Source: Bradyrhizobium guangdongense
GTDB lineage: Bacteria; Pseudomonadota; Alphaproteobacteria; Rhizobiales; Xanthobacteraceae
Direction of reading: 5' to 3'
Assembly (NCBI RefSeq): GCF_004114975.1
Contig: NZ_CP030051.1
Location: 3,968,001-4,032,000 of the forward strand
DNA length: 64,000 nucleotides
Part shown: in pieces, positions 18,100 to 27,201 of the stretch
Layout: the number at the start of each line of letters is the position of its first letter
Numbering within the stretch: the first letter of the stretch is position 1
The notes under the pieces: generated by a model
What the model was told of the DNA's origin: nothing
Seen by the model: only the letters and a program-made list of their open reading frames with translations
The model's database searches: none
Made by a program: the position numbers and the translations under genes

Positions 18100-20448
18100 A
18101 TGACCAGCGCAGATACCTCGGCCGCAGCCTTTGACACGGCCCCAGAAGAGCCCCGGCGCTGGTCGGTGCGACGCTGGTTGGGCCCGTTTGCCGTTGCTCT
18201 GGCGCTGCTGTCGGCACTTCTGACCTTCCTGGTCCTGACCGGCCTGACCCGAATCGAGCCGACCCCGGAGGTCGTCAGCTCGTTCCTGGCGATCAACGCC
18301 GGCACCGTCCTGCTCCTGATCGGGATCATCGTCCGCGAGGTCTGGCAGATGATCCAGGCCCGCCGGCGGGGACGGGCAGCGGCGCGGCTGCACGTGCAGA
18401 TCGTCGGTCTGTTCTCGATCGTTGCCGTGCTGCCGGCGGTGCTGGTGGCCGTCGTCGCCAATGTCACGATCGAGCGCGGCCTCGACCGCCTGTTCTCGGG
18501 ACCGACCAAGGAGGTGATCCAGAATTCGCTGATCATCGCGCGCGCCTATGTGCAGGAGCACGCGCAGGTCATTCGCGGCGACATCCTCGGCATGGCCAAC
18601 GACGTCTCGCGCGCCCCGCTGTTGTTTGATCAGGACCGGCAGTCGTTCCTGCAGCTTTTGACCTCGAGCGCGGCGGCACGCAATCTCCCGGGCGCGATGC
18701 TGATGGGCAAGGACGCCAATCCGATCCTGTCGGCAGAGACCGGGGGCGTCCCGCTCGCCTTCGCGCCACCTGCGCCGGAGTTTCTTCAGAACGTCAACGA
18801 GAACGAGCCCGAGATCGCGGTCTTGCCCGACCAAAACCTTGTCGCTGCCGTGATCCGGCTCAGGGGCTTCACCAATACGTTCCTCTACGTCGCCCGCCCG
18901 CTTGATCCAAGGGTCGTGGCCCAGCTGAGGCAGACCGAGCTGAGCGTCGCCGAATACGCCCAGATCGAATCGCGCAAGCTCGGCATCCAGGTCGCGTTCG
19001 CGCTGATGTTCGCGGTGATCGCGCTGACCATTTTGATGGCCTCGGTGCTGATCGGGCTCAACTTCGCCAACTCCCTGGTGGCGCCGATCAGGCGTTTGAT
19101 GAACGCGGCCAACACCGTCTCGACCGGTGATCTGCACGTCCAGGTGCCGGTGCACAAATCGGAAGGCGATCTCGCCCAGCTGGGCGAGACCTTCAACAAG
19201 ATGACGCAGGAGTTGCGCAGCCAGCGCGACGAGCTCGTCAATGCCAGCGATCTCATCGACAGCCGCCGCCGCTTCATCGAGGCCGTGCTGTCGTCGGCAA
19301 GCGCCGGCATCATCGGTGTCGACAGCTCGGGCAGCGTCGGCATCCTCAACCGTTCCGCCGAGAAGCTGATCGGACATTCCGAGGCCGAGACGCTCGGCCA
19401 TCCGCTTTCCGACGTGCTGCCCGAACTCGACGAGATGATGAAGACGTCGCGGGAAGGCACCCAGCGCCTGGTGCAGGGCCAGATCACCATCACCCGCGAC
19501 GGCACCGAGCGTAACCTGTCGGTGCGTGTCAGCGCCGAGAAGAACCAGCCGCACGACAGCTACATCATCACGCTCGACGACATCACCGAGCTGGTCTCGG
19601 CGCAGCGCACCTCGGCCTGGGGCGACGTCGCCCGCCGCATCGCCCACGAGATCAAGAACCCGCTGACACCGATCCAGCTCTCGGCCGAGCGCATCCGCCG
19701 CAAGTTCGGCAAGGACATCACCGAGGCCAAGGACAAGCAGATCTTCGACCAGTGCACCGACACCATCGTGCGCCAGGTCGACGACATCAGGCGCATGGTC
19801 GACGAGTTCTCGCGCTTTGCGCGGATGCCAAAACCCGTGATGGAGGGCGAGGACGTCGCCGACACCGTGCGGCAGGCGGTGTTCCTGATGAAGGTCGCCC
19901 ATCCCGAGCTCGATATCGAAGCCGAGTTCAGGGAGGACCCGCTGCGCGCCCAGTTCGACCGGCGGCTGATCTCTCAGGCAGTTACCAACATCGTCAAGAA
20001 CGCCACCGAAGCGATCGAGCAGGTCCCGCCGGAAGAACTCGGCAAAGGCCGCATCGATGTCGTGGTGTCGCGCGAGGGCGAGGACGTGCTGATCGACGTC
20101 ATCGACAACGGCATCGGCCTGCCTAAGGTCGCGCGCTCGCGGCTGCTCGAGCCCTATGTGACGACGCGCGCCAAGGGCACCGGCCTCGGCCTTGCGATCG
20201 TCGGCCGCGTGCTGGAAGACCACGGCGGCCGCATCGAGCTGAAGGACGCCTCCGACTTCCGCGAAGGCCAGCGCGGCGCCTGGATGCGGATGCGCTTTGC
20301 GATCTCCGGTCAGGCCAAGAAGGCCGACGGAGCCGGGCAGGGACCAGTCGTCACGGCGCAGGAAACAAAAGAGCCGGCGGCCGAAACCAAAGAGCCGGCT
20401 GAACAGACCAATGATTCACCGAAAATCGAAGCCTCAACAGGCAGCTGA
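18100..20448 (+). CDS. ntrY: Membrane sensor histidine kinase NtrY
   Basis: Inner-membrane kinase of 782 residues, partner of NtrX. It has N-terminal membrane helices (about residues 30-50, 62-80 and 100-122), a periplasmic sensor region, a further helix near 300-322, then HAMP (about 320-375), PAS (about 385-490) and kinase core with phosphoacceptor His in [18 protein letters not shown]-box NIVKNATEAIE and G-boxes (IDNGIGLP, GTGLGLAIV). The start is ATG at 18100. The frame extends to 17965 but without conserved sequence. ntrX follows 17 nt downstream. NtrYX has been tied to nitrogen and redox or low-oxygen signalling in alphaproteobacteria. Confidence 0.95.
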   Translation: MTSADTSAAAFDTAPEEPRRWSVRRWLGPFAVALALLSALLTFLVLTGLTRIEPTPEVVSSFLAINAGTVLLLIGIIVREVWQMIQARRRGRAAARLHVQIVGLFSIVAVLPAVLVAVVANVTIERGLDRLFSGPTKEVIQNSLIIARAYVQEHAQVIRGDILGMANDVSRAPLLFDQDRQSFLQLLTSSAAARNLPGAMLMGKDANPILSAETGGVPLAFAPPAPEFLQNVNENEPEIAVLPDQNLVAAVIRLRGFTNTFLYVARPLDPRVVAQLRQTELSVAEYAQIESRKLGIQVAFALMFAVIALTILMASVLIGLNFANSLVAPIRRLMNAANTVSTGDLHVQVPVHKSEGDLAQLGETFNKMTQELRSQRDELVNASDLIDSRRRFIEAVLSSASAGIIGVDSSGSVGILNRSAEKLIGHSEAETLGHPLSDVLPELDEMMKTSREGTQRLVQGQITITRDGTERNLSVRVSAEKNQPHDSYIITLDDITELVSAQRTSAWGDVARRIAHEIKNPLTPIQLSAERIRRKFGKDITEAKDKQIFDQCTDTIVRQVDDIRRMVDEFSRFARMPKPVMEGEDVADTVRQAVFLMKVAHPELDIEAEFREDPLRAQFDRRLISQAVTNIVKNATEAIEQVPPEELGKGRIDVVVSREGEDVLIDVIDNGIGLPKVARSRLLEPYVTTRAKGTGLGLAIVGRVLEDHGGRIELKDASDFREGQRGAWMRMRFAISGQAKKADGAGQGPVVTAQETKEPAAETKEPAEQTNDSPKIEASTGS

Positions 20449-20465
20449 CAAGACAGGCGCGACCC

Positions 20466-21836
20466 ATGGCAAGTGAAATTCTGATTGTCGATGATGAGGC
20501 CGATATTCGGGATCTCGTTGCGGGCATCCTCGAAGACGAGGGTTTTGTCACCAGGACCGCACGCGACAGCGATTCCGCGTTGGCCGAAATCGCCAACCGC
20601 CGGCCGCACCTGGTGTTCCTCGACATCTGGCTGCAGGGATCCAAGCTCGACGGCTTGCAGCTCCTGGAGCAGGTCAAGAAGGATAATGCCGATCTGCCTG
20701 TCGTGATGATCTCCGGCCACGGCAACATCGAGACCGCGGTCGCCGCGATCAAGCGCGGCGCCTACGACTTCATCGAGAAGCCGTTCAAGGCCGACCGGCT
20801 GATCCTGGTCGCGACCAGGGCGCTGGAGAACTCGCGGCTCAAGCGCGAGGTCAAGGAGTTGAAGCAGCTCGCGCCGAGCGCCAGCCAGCTGGTCGGCCGC
20901 TCGCCCAGCATGAACCAGCTGCGCCAGACCATCGAGCGCGCGGCCAAGGCCAACAGCCGCATCCTGATCGTCGGTCCCGCGGGCGCCGGCAAGGAACTGA
21001 CGGCGCGCACGTTGCACGCGGCCTCCGGCCGCGCCGACGGCCCCTTCGTCGTCATCAACGCTGCCGCGATCACGCCGGAGCGGATGGAGCATGAGCTGTT
21101 CGGCGTCGAGCAGTCCAACGGCGAGCAGCCGCGCAAGCCCGGCGCGCTGGAGGAAGCCCATGGCGGCACGCTGTTCATCGACGAGATCGCGGACATGCCG
21201 CGCGAGACCCAGAACAAGATCTTGCGCGTGCTGGTCGAGCAGTCGTTCCAGCGCGTCGGCGGCACCGCCAAGGTGCAGGTCGATGTCCGCATCATCTCCT
21301 CGACCGCGCGCAATCTCGAAGAGGAGATCGCGGCCGGCCATTTCCGCGAGGACCTCTATCACCGGCTCTCGGTGGTGCCGATCCGCGTGCCCGCGCTCTC
21401 GGAGCGGCGCGAGGACATTCCGGAACTGATCGACTATTTCATGGAGCAGATCTCGGCCGGTAGTGGCCTGCCCAAGCGGCAGATCGGCCAGGACGCGATG
21501 GCGGTGCTGCAATCGCATGTCTGGCCGGGCAATGTGCGCCAGCTCCGCAACAACGTTGAACGGGTCATGATTCTCGCCGCGGGCGGCCCGGAGGTGATCA
21601 TCACCGCCGACATGCTGCCCCAGGACGTCGGCTCGATGGTGCCGGCGATGCCGACCAGCAACAACGGTGAGCACATCATGGGCCTGCCGCTGCGCGAGGC
21701 GCGTGAAGTGTTCGAGCGCGACTATTTGATTGCCCAGATCAGCCGTTTTTCAGGAAATATTTCTCGTACGGCCGAGTTTGTTGGCATGGAACGTTCGGCA
21801 CTACACCGGAAGTTGAAGGCATTGGGTGTTGGTTGA
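20466..21836 (+). CDS. ntrX: Response regulator NtrX
   Basis: 456-residue NtrC-family regulator that pairs with NtrY. Receiver domain with phosphoacceptor D53 (LVFLDIWLQG), AAA+ domain with Walker A GPAGAGKE (170-177) and Walker B FIDEIADM, and a C-terminal Fis-type helix-turn-helix (NISRTAEFVGMERSALHRKL). At the place where NtrC has GAFTGA, NtrX reads GVEQSNGEQPRKPGALEE, so the sigma-54 contact loop is missing. This agrees with reports that alphaproteobacterial NtrX proteins act without sigma-54. It is co-transcribed with ntrY (17 nt gap). Confidence 0.95.
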   Translation: MASEILIVDDEADIRDLVAGILEDEGFVTRTARDSDSALAEIANRRPHLVFLDIWLQGSKLDGLQLLEQVKKDNADLPVVMISGHGNIETAVAAIKRGAYDFIEKPFKADRLILVATRALENSRLKREVKELKQLAPSASQLVGRSPSMNQLRQTIERAAKANSRILIVGPAGAGKELTARTLHAASGRADGPFVVINAAAITPERMEHELFGVEQSNGEQPRKPGALEEAHGGTLFIDEIADMPRETQNKILRVLVEQSFQRVGGTAKVQVDVRIISSTARNLEEEIAAGHFREDLYHRLSVVPIRVPALSERREDIPELIDYFMEQISAGSGLPKRQIGQDAMAVLQSHVWPGNVRQLRNNVERVMILAAGGPEVIITADMLPQDVGSMVPAMPTSNNGEHIMGLPLREAREVFERDYLIAQISRFSGNISRTAEFVGMERSALHRKLKALGVG

Positions 21837-22083
21837 GGCCCGCGCACGCTGCGGGCACCGGCAATACCCGGGAAAAATCATCGATTTCCGTAGTTTTTCG
21901 GGCCGATAGTGTGCGCCCTGCCGCGTGAAGCGGCTTGCCTAATAGGTCCGCCTGCCTTCTAATCAACCTGCTGTTCCCTAGAGGGGGATCTCATGAGGGA
22001 CGGCAACCGGACGAAGGCCCCAAATTTTCAAAACAGGGCCGCGACCGGCGCAATAAAAAGAAACTCAAAGCGAGAAAAAAACA

Positions 22084-22332
22084 ATGGCGGCAGACCGCGC
22101 ACAAAACCTACAGGACACCTTCCTCAACCACGTTCGCAAAACCAAAACGCCACTGACGATCTTTCTGGTCAACGGAGTGAAGCTCCAGGGCATCGTGACC
22201 TGGTTCGACAATTTCTGTTTGCTGCTTCGGCGCGACGGTCACTCGCAGCTCGTCTACAAGCATGCGATCTCGACCATCATGCCGGGCGCTCCGATCCAGC
22301 TGTTCGAAGGCGGCGAGGACCAGCCGGCTTGA
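22084..22332 (+). CDS. hfq: RNA chaperone Hfq
   Basis: 82-residue Sm-like hexameric RNA chaperone for small-RNA regulation. In rhizobia it also affects NifA and nitrogen-fixation control. The Sm1 motif ([20 protein letters not shown]) and Sm2 motif ([11 protein letters not shown]) are intact. The C-terminal tail is short, as usual in alphaproteobacteria. ATG at 22084 follows an A-rich leader. It is 247 bp after ntrX and directly precedes hflX, the common hfq-hflX order. Confidence 0.97.
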   Translation: MAADRAQNLQDTFLNHVRKTKTPLTIFLVNGVKLQGIVTWFDNFCLLLRRDGHSQLVYKHAISTIMPGAPIQLFEGGEDQPA

Positions 22333-22343
22333 GAGTGATCTGA

Positions 22344-23726
22344 TTGGAACCCCGGAATTTCGACGGGGATGCCGACCGTCCGCGGCCGGCAGGGGCTAAG
22401 CAAACGGGGCGGGTGCTTGTCATCGGCCCCTATTTGCGGGCGCGCGCGGGAAGTGCCGACGCGCAATCGGAAGGTCATGTCCAGCGAGACGCCGAGGCCC
22501 GGCTCGACGAAGCCGCGGGCCTTGCGCGTGCGATCGACCTCGTCATTGCCGACGCCATCATCGCGCCCATCAGCCAGATCCGGCCTGCGACCTATATTGG
22601 CAAGGGCAAGGTCGAGGAGATCGCCGCACTGGCCAAGTCTCTCGACGTCGAGCTCGTGGTGATGGATTGCGCGCTGGCGCCGATCCAGCAGCGCAATCTC
22701 GAGAAGGAATTGCACACCAAGGTGCTCGACCGCACCGGGCTCATCCTCGAAATTTTCGGCCGCCGCGCCAAGACCAAGGAAGGCGCGCTCCAGGTCGAGC
22801 TTGCTCATCTCAACTACCAGCGCTCGCGCCTGGTGCGTTCGTGGACCCATCTCGAACGCCAGCGCGGCGGTTTCGGCTTCATGGGCGGTCCCGGCGAGAC
22901 GCAGATCGAGGCCGACCGCCGCCTGATCCAGGAGCGCATCACCAAGCTCGAGGGCGAGCTGAAGAAAGTACAGGCAACGCGCCGTTTGCATCGCGCCGGC
23001 CGCCAGCGCGTGCCGTATCGCGTGGTCGCGCTGGTGGGCTACACCAATGCCGGGAAGTCGACGCTGTTCAACCGCCTGACGCGCGCCGACGTCCAGGCCG
23101 CCGACATGCTGTTCGCCACACTCGATCCGACCCTGCGCGCGCTCAACTTGCCGCATGGTGGCAAGGCGATGCTGTCGGACACGGTCGGCTTCATCTCCAA
23201 TCTGCCGACCCAGCTCGTCGCGGCCTTCCGCGCCACGCTGGAGGAGGTGCTGGAAGCCGATGTCATCCTGCATGTCCGCGACATCTCGCACGAGGACGCC
23301 GAGGCCCAGCAGAGCGACGTCGACGCCGTGCTGCGCCAGCTTGGCATCAATCCTGATGATTCAGGCCGCATCATCGAGGTCTGGAACAAGATCGACCGCT
23401 ACGAGCCTGAAAAGCGGGAAGAGCTTCTGAACATCGCGGCGCGCCGGCCCGAGGACCATCCGGCGATGCTGGTCTCTGCCGTATCAGGCGAGGGCATCGA
23501 TGCGCTGCTCGCTGCGATCGAAGAGCGCCTTGCCGCCAAACGCACCACGCTCGACCTCTCCATCGACGCCGCCGACGGCGCCGGCATCAGCTGGTTGCAT
23601 CGCAATGCCGAGGTGCTGGCGAAAGAGCTGCACGACGGACGGTTCGACATGACCGTGCGGGTGGACGAGACCAAGCGGGATATCGTGGTGAACAGGTTCG
23701 ACGCCGTGCCGCATCTGCCGGCGTGA
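22344..23726 (+). CDS. hflX: GTPase HflX
   Basis: Ribosome-associated GTPase (460 residues) that splits or rescues stalled 70S ribosomes under stress. Domains: N-terminal HflX domain (from about residue 40, with TYIGKGKVEEIA), the glycine-rich linker (RGGFGFMGGPGETQIEADRR), and the G domain with GYTNAGKST (G1), DTVGFISNLP (G3) and WNKID (G4). The start is TTG at 22344, directly after an in-frame stop. An internal GTG at 22413 is the only near alternative, and it would remove about 23 poorly conserved residues. It lies 11 nt after hfq and is likely co-transcribed. Confidence 0.94.
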   Translation: MEPRNFDGDADRPRPAGAKQTGRVLVIGPYLRARAGSADAQSEGHVQRDAEARLDEAAGLARAIDLVIADAIIAPISQIRPATYIGKGKVEEIAALAKSLDVELVVMDCALAPIQQRNLEKELHTKVLDRTGLILEIFGRRAKTKEGALQVELAHLNYQRSRLVRSWTHLERQRGGFGFMGGPGETQIEADRRLIQERITKLEGELKKVQATRRLHRAGRQRVPYRVVALVGYTNAGKSTLFNRLTRADVQAADMLFATLDPTLRALNLPHGGKAMLSDTVGFISNLPTQLVAAFRATLEEVLEADVILHVRDISHEDAEAQQSDVDAVLRQLGINPDDSGRIIEVWNKIDRYEPEKREELLNIAARRPEDHPAMLVSAVSGEGIDALLAAIEERLAAKRTTLDLSIDAADGAGISWLHRNAEVLAKELHDGRFDMTVRVDETKRDIVVNRFDAVPHLPA

Positions 23727-23893
23727 GCGGCACGGCGTAGCTCGGGATGGAGCGTAGGTTCTCGCCTCTGGACTGACTGCTCGCGGATTTCGGCAGGTCC
23801 GGATCAGACGCCGGAACTTATCGTCAACTCGTTCGCGGATTGGCTCCGCCAGCTGATCGCAGCTGAGGAGAAAACAATTAGCAGATAGGCAGC

Positions 23894-24352
23894 TCAATCG
23901 GACAGCTCGAGACACATGAACTGGTTGTGCGGGCTCGCCTGATAGTCGGCGAACGCCTCACAAGAGACGAAGCCTGCGCTGCGATAGAGCGAGACGGCGG
24001 GCGCGTGCAGCGGTGCTGTGCCGGTCTCCAGGCTGAGACGCGCGTAGCCGCGTTTGCGGGCTTCGGTAATGATGTGCTGCAGGATCGCGCGGCCAACGCC
24101 GGTTCCGCGCGCGGCAGGGGCGGCGCGCATCGATTTCACCTCTGCATGCACGTCGTCCAGTTGCTTGAGAGCGCCAAATCCAGCTAGGGCATCGCCGTGC
24201 CAGACGGTCCAGAAAGTGACGGCCGGATCCGAGAGACCACTCGCATCCAATGCCTGCGCGTGCTCGCCCATGACGCTGCGCAACTCTTCCAAATGATGCT
24301 TCAACAGATCGGCGACGTGAGGCGCCTTCGGGTCGTCCTGCCTGATGTCCAC
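23894..24352 (-). CDS. GNAT-family N-acetyltransferase
   Basis: 152-residue acetyltransferase with the GNAT acetyl-CoA loop (RAAPAARGTGVGRAILQHII, residues about 86-105) and the C-terminal LYRSAGFVSCEAF strand-helix. The overall pattern matches YjgM/PhnO-like small-molecule acetyltransferases, and the substrate is unknown. The start is placed at GTG 24352, where AAGGAC lies a few bases upstream. The frame extends to 24394 only by overlapping mazG. It is 14 nt after mazG on the same strand and probably in one transcript with it. Confidence 0.85.
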   Translation of the reverse strand: MDIRQDDPKAPHVADLLKHHLEELRSVMGEHAQALDASGLSDPAVTFWTVWHGDALAGFGALKQLDDVHAEVKSMRAAPAARGTGVGRAILQHIITEARKRGYARLSLETGTAPLHAPAVSLYRSAGFVSCEAFADYQASPHNQFMCLELSD

Positions 24353-24366
24353 TGCGTGTCCTTGTA

Positions 24367-25185
24367 TCAGCCGGCGGTCTTCGCCTCGGTCCACAGCGCG
24401 TCCATCTCCGCCAGCGAGGCCTGCTCCAGCGTGCGGCCCTGCGCTTGCAGCGTCCGCTCGATATAGGCAAAGCGTCGCTCGAACTTCGCATTGGTCGCGC
24501 GCAGCGCGGCTTCCGGATCGGCCTCGACATGGCGGGCGAGGTTAACGAGCGCAAACATGAGGTCGCCGGTCTCTTCGGCGATCTCCTGCTTGTCATTGCG
24601 GTCGAGCGCGGCCTCGATCTCGTCGGCTTCCTCGCGGATCTTTTGCAGCACCGCGCGCGGATCGTTCCAGTCGAAGCCGACGGTAGAGGCCTTGCGCTGC
24701 AGCTCCATGGCGCGCGTCAGCGCGGGCTGGCCCGCCTTCACGCCCGACAGCAGCGATTTGTGCGGCGGCTCTGCCTCGGGCGGCCGGCGCGCGGCGCGCT
24801 CGGCTTTCTCCTCGGCCTTGATGCGGTCCCAGACTTCCTTGACGTGGGAGGAGGCGAGATTGCCGTCCTTGTCCGCAAAGACATGGGGATGCCGCCGGAT
24901 CATTTTTCGCGTGATGGCTTCGACGACATCTCCAAAAGCGAAAGCGTTTTGCTCCGAAGCCATCTGGGCGTGGAACACCACCTGCAACAGCAGATCGCCG
25001 AGCTCTTCGCGGAGATCGTCGAGATCGCCGCGCTCGATGGCGTCGACCACCTCATAGGCCTCCTCGATCGTGTAGGGTGCGATCGTCGCGAAATCCTGCT
25101 CGAGGTCCCAGGGGCAGCCGGTCACTGGCGTGCGCAGCGCCGCCATGATCTCGATGAGGCGGGAAATGTCGCGGGAAGGGGTCAT
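24367..25185 (-). CDS. mazG: Nucleoside triphosphate pyrophosphohydrolase MazG
   Basis: 272-residue two-domain MazG that hydrolyses (d)NTPs to monophosphates, cleaning the nucleotide pool. The N-terminal domain has the metal-binding EEAYEVVDAIE and EELGDLLLQVVFHA repeats. The second copy appears as EEADEIEAALD and EETGDLMFALVNLARH. It opens with GCPWDLEQDF, a hallmark of bacterial MazG. ATG at 25185 is chosen because it begins the conserved region, and an AGGAG site is 10 nt upstream. ATG 25209 is an alternative. Confidence 0.94.
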   Translation of the reverse strand: MTPSRDISRLIEIMAALRTPVTGCPWDLEQDFATIAPYTIEEAYEVVDAIERGDLDDLREELGDLLLQVVFHAQMASEQNAFAFGDVVEAITRKMIRRHPHVFADKDGNLASSHVKEVWDRIKAEEKAERAARRPPEAEPPHKSLLSGVKAGQPALTRAMELQRKASTVGFDWNDPRAVLQKIREEADEIEAALDRNDKQEIAEETGDLMFALVNLARHVEADPEAALRATNAKFERRFAYIERTLQAQGRTLEQASLAEMDALWTEAKTAG

Positions 25186-25309
25186 TGCGGCCGGTCTCCT
25201 GGGTCCCAAACCTTATGCCAAAAGCGGCTGGCCAATCCCAGCCGGGCGCGGCGCAACAGATCGATTTCCACCGATTGGCGGGCGAGGCCTGCAGTGCTAA
25301 AGCGCGGCC

Positions 25310-26023
25310 ATGAGTGAAGCATTTTCATCACAAACCGCGCTGGTGCTGTTCTCCGGCGGCCAGGATTCCACCACCTGCCTCACCTGGGCGCTGAGCCGCT
25401 TCGCGCGCGTCGAGACCTTGGGCTTCGAGTACGGCCAACGCCACGCCGTCGAGCTCGATTGCCGCCAGCGGCTGTTCGACGGCATCAAAACCTTGCGCTC
25501 TGACTGGGCGGCAAAGCTCGGCGAGAGCCACACGCTGTCTATCCCCACGTTGGCCGCGGTGTCGGAGACCGCGCTGACTCGCGATGTCGCGATTGCGATG
25601 GGCGCCGACGGGTTGCCGAACACCTTCGTGCCCGGCCGCAATCTGGTGTTCCTGACCTTTGCGGCGGCACTCGCCTATAGGCGTGGCATCACCCACATCG
25701 TGGGCGGTATGTGCGAGACCGACTATTCCGGCTATCCAGACTGTCGCGACGAGACCATTCGCGCCATGCAATCAGCACTCTCGCTCGGGATGGCGAGAGA
25801 ATTCGAGCTGCATACACCGCTGATGTGGATCGACAAGGCCGCGACGTGGAAGCTCGCGCATGACCTCGGCGGCGAGGGACTGGTCGACCTCATTCGCGAC
25901 CAGTCGCACACCTGCTATCTCGGCGAACGCGGCGCCCGCCATGACTGGGGTTATGGGTGCGGCGAATGCCCGGCGTGCAGCCTGCGGGCGAAGGGGTGGC
26001 GGGAGTATGTGGCGGGACGGTAG
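25310..26023 (+). CDS. queC: 7-cyano-7-deazaguanine synthase
   Basis: ATP-dependent enzyme making preQ0 from 7-carboxy-7-deazaguanine in queuosine biosynthesis. The PP-loop SGGQDSTTC is at residues 15-23. The C-terminal zinc site [14 protein letters not shown] is intact, as is the [15 protein letters not shown] segment. Length (237 residues) is normal. It is a single gene, divergent from mazG over about 125 bp and followed by a palindromic repeat. No other queuosine genes are in the window, and I see no preQ1 riboswitch fold in the short leader. Confidence 0.96.
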   Translation: MSEAFSSQTALVLFSGGQDSTTCLTWALSRFARVETLGFEYGQRHAVELDCRQRLFDGIKTLRSDWAAKLGESHTLSIPTLAAVSETALTRDVAIAMGADGLPNTFVPGRNLVFLTFAAALAYRRGITHIVGGMCETDYSGYPDCRDETIRAMQSALSLGMAREFELHTPLMWIDKAATWKLAHDLGGEGLVDLIRDQSHTCYLGERGARHDWGYGCGECPACSLRAKGWREYVAGR

Positions 26024-26026
26024 CGC

Positions 26027-26150
26027 CACCGTCATTGCGAGGAGCTCAGCGACAAAATTGCGAAGCAATTTTGCGCAGATGCGACGAAGCAATCCAGACT
26101 GCTGCCTAGGAACGATTCTGGATTGCTTCGCTACGCTCGCAATGACGGTG
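26027..26150. repeat. Palindromic intergenic repeat, copy 2, with nested hairpin
   Basis: Between queC and the convergent nitrile hydratase genes. Perfect 15-bp terminal arms: CACCGTCATTGCGAG (26027-26041) and CTCGCAATGACGGTG (26136-26150). Inside, GAAGCAATCCAGA pairs imperfectly with the TTCTGGATTGCTTC strand. An extra segment contains a perfect hairpin AAAATTGC-GAA-GCAATTTT (26054-26072) that is absent from the copy at 5046-5120. It is the same repeat family as that copy. Confidence 0.85.
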
Positions 26151-26164
26151 TATGCGGCGCCAGC

Positions 26165-26545
26165 TTACCGAAAATCCTCCGCCTTAAGCTCGATCGGCTT
26201 GCCGTGCGGCGTGCGATCAGCGGCATGGTCCCAGGCATCGCGATAGCGATGCAGCGTGTCCATTGAGGCTACGCCCTTGCGCGCGACGAGGCCTTCCAGC
26301 GTGGCGAGCCAGTGCAGATAATAGGTCTCGCCCGTATCAGGATCGCCGGCGGCCTGCGCGCGCTTGATCTGGTCGGCGAGTGCGGCGGCCCATTCCGGCC
26401 AGGTGAACACGCCGCGATCGTGCAGGCTCAAGGCCATCGCGAAGGCGTGCGCTTCCCAGGGCGCGCGGAACACCGGACCGTCGTCATCGCGCGGGATGCT
26501 CGGAATCGCCGCGGTGGCCGCGGCCGCAGCAGCGCTGCTCATCAC
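26165..26545 (-). CDS. Nitrile hydratase accessory protein (activator)
   Basis: 126-residue protein resembling the N-terminal part of nitrile hydratase beta subunits and the small cobalt-trafficking activators of Co-type enzymes. It carries the typical FRAPWEAHAFAMALSLHDRGVFTWPEWAAAL block and the TYYLHWLATLEGLV segment. It likely helps insert cobalt or exchange the metal-loaded alpha subunit. ATG at 26545 overlaps the beta-subunit stop by 4 nt, so it is the third gene of a translationally coupled alpha-beta-accessory operon. Confidence 0.88.
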   Translation of the reverse strand: MMSSAAAAAATAAIPSIPRDDDGPVFRAPWEAHAFAMALSLHDRGVFTWPEWAAALADQIKRAQAAGDPDTGETYYLHWLATLEGLVARKGVASMDTLHRYRDAWDHAADRTPHGKPIELKAEDFR

Positions 26546-27201
26546 GCCGGATCCAGGTAAGGCTCGAACGCATCGATCGAGACCTTCAGGGTCGGATCAC
26601 CGTCCGCACCCCAGAGGTCGCGGCCTTCGAACACCACCGTGTAGAGCCATTGCGGATTCTCGCCGCGCTCCATCGCCGCGGTGTCAGGAAACACGTGGCA
26701 GCCGTGGTTCAGCTCGACCACGCCGACATGGCCGCGCACGTAGCGCGGCAGCCGCGTATGCGTGGCCGGGTGAATGTTTTTCGCCCGCACGCGATCGCCG
26801 ATCTTGAATTTGGCGGGCGCAGGGGCAGGGCGGGCAAACTTGCCGCGCACCATGACGCGCTCGACATTGGCGAGATCGAACTTGCCGTGCTTGAGGGCCT
26901 TGCCAGGCTGCATGGCATGACCGGCGGCGACCTCCTCGCGGGTGAGATAGCCCTTGTCGATCAGCATCTCCTCCAGGCCGAGGAACCACTTTTTGTAGTA
27001 GGAGCTCGACAGGTAGACGTCCGGCGGCAGCGTCTCGCGATAGTAACGCGAGGTGTCGATGTTGAAGGCGCCGGCCGCGCCCATCGCCCGGACCATTGCC
27101 AGGACGCGGGATTCCCACGCCTCGTGAAACATCGGCTCGTTCGGCTCCGGCTCGACCTTGCCGAACCCATCCATGCCGCCCATGTCATGCACGCCGTTCA
27201 C
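26542..27201 (-). CDS. nthB: Nitrile hydratase subunit beta
   Basis: 219-residue beta subunit of nitrile hydratase, which converts nitriles to amides. It begins with the classic [16 protein letters not shown], continues with the helical [14 protein letters not shown] region and ends in an SH3-like barrel ([20 protein letters not shown], then [16 protein letters not shown]). Its start overlaps the alpha-subunit stop by 4 nt and its stop overlaps the accessory gene. No amidase gene is nearby to take the amide to the acid. Confidence 0.95.
   Translation of the reverse strand: MNGVHDMGGMDGFGKVEPEPNEPMFHEAWESRVLAMVRAMGAAGAFNIDTSRYYRETLPPDVYLSSSYYKKWFLGLEEMLIDKGYLTREEVAAGHAMQPGKALKHGKFDLANVERVMVRGKFARPAPAPAKFKIGDRVRAKNIHPATHTRLPRYVRGHVGVVELNHGCHVFPDTAAMERGENPQWLYTVVFEGRDLWGADGDPTLKVSIDAFEPYLDPA

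Noticed and set aside
18055..20223. Minus-strand open frame of 722 codons across ntrY
   Set aside because: It is antisense to a well-defined kinase, with low-complexity His/Arg/Asp-rich translation. It is a codon-bias artefact.
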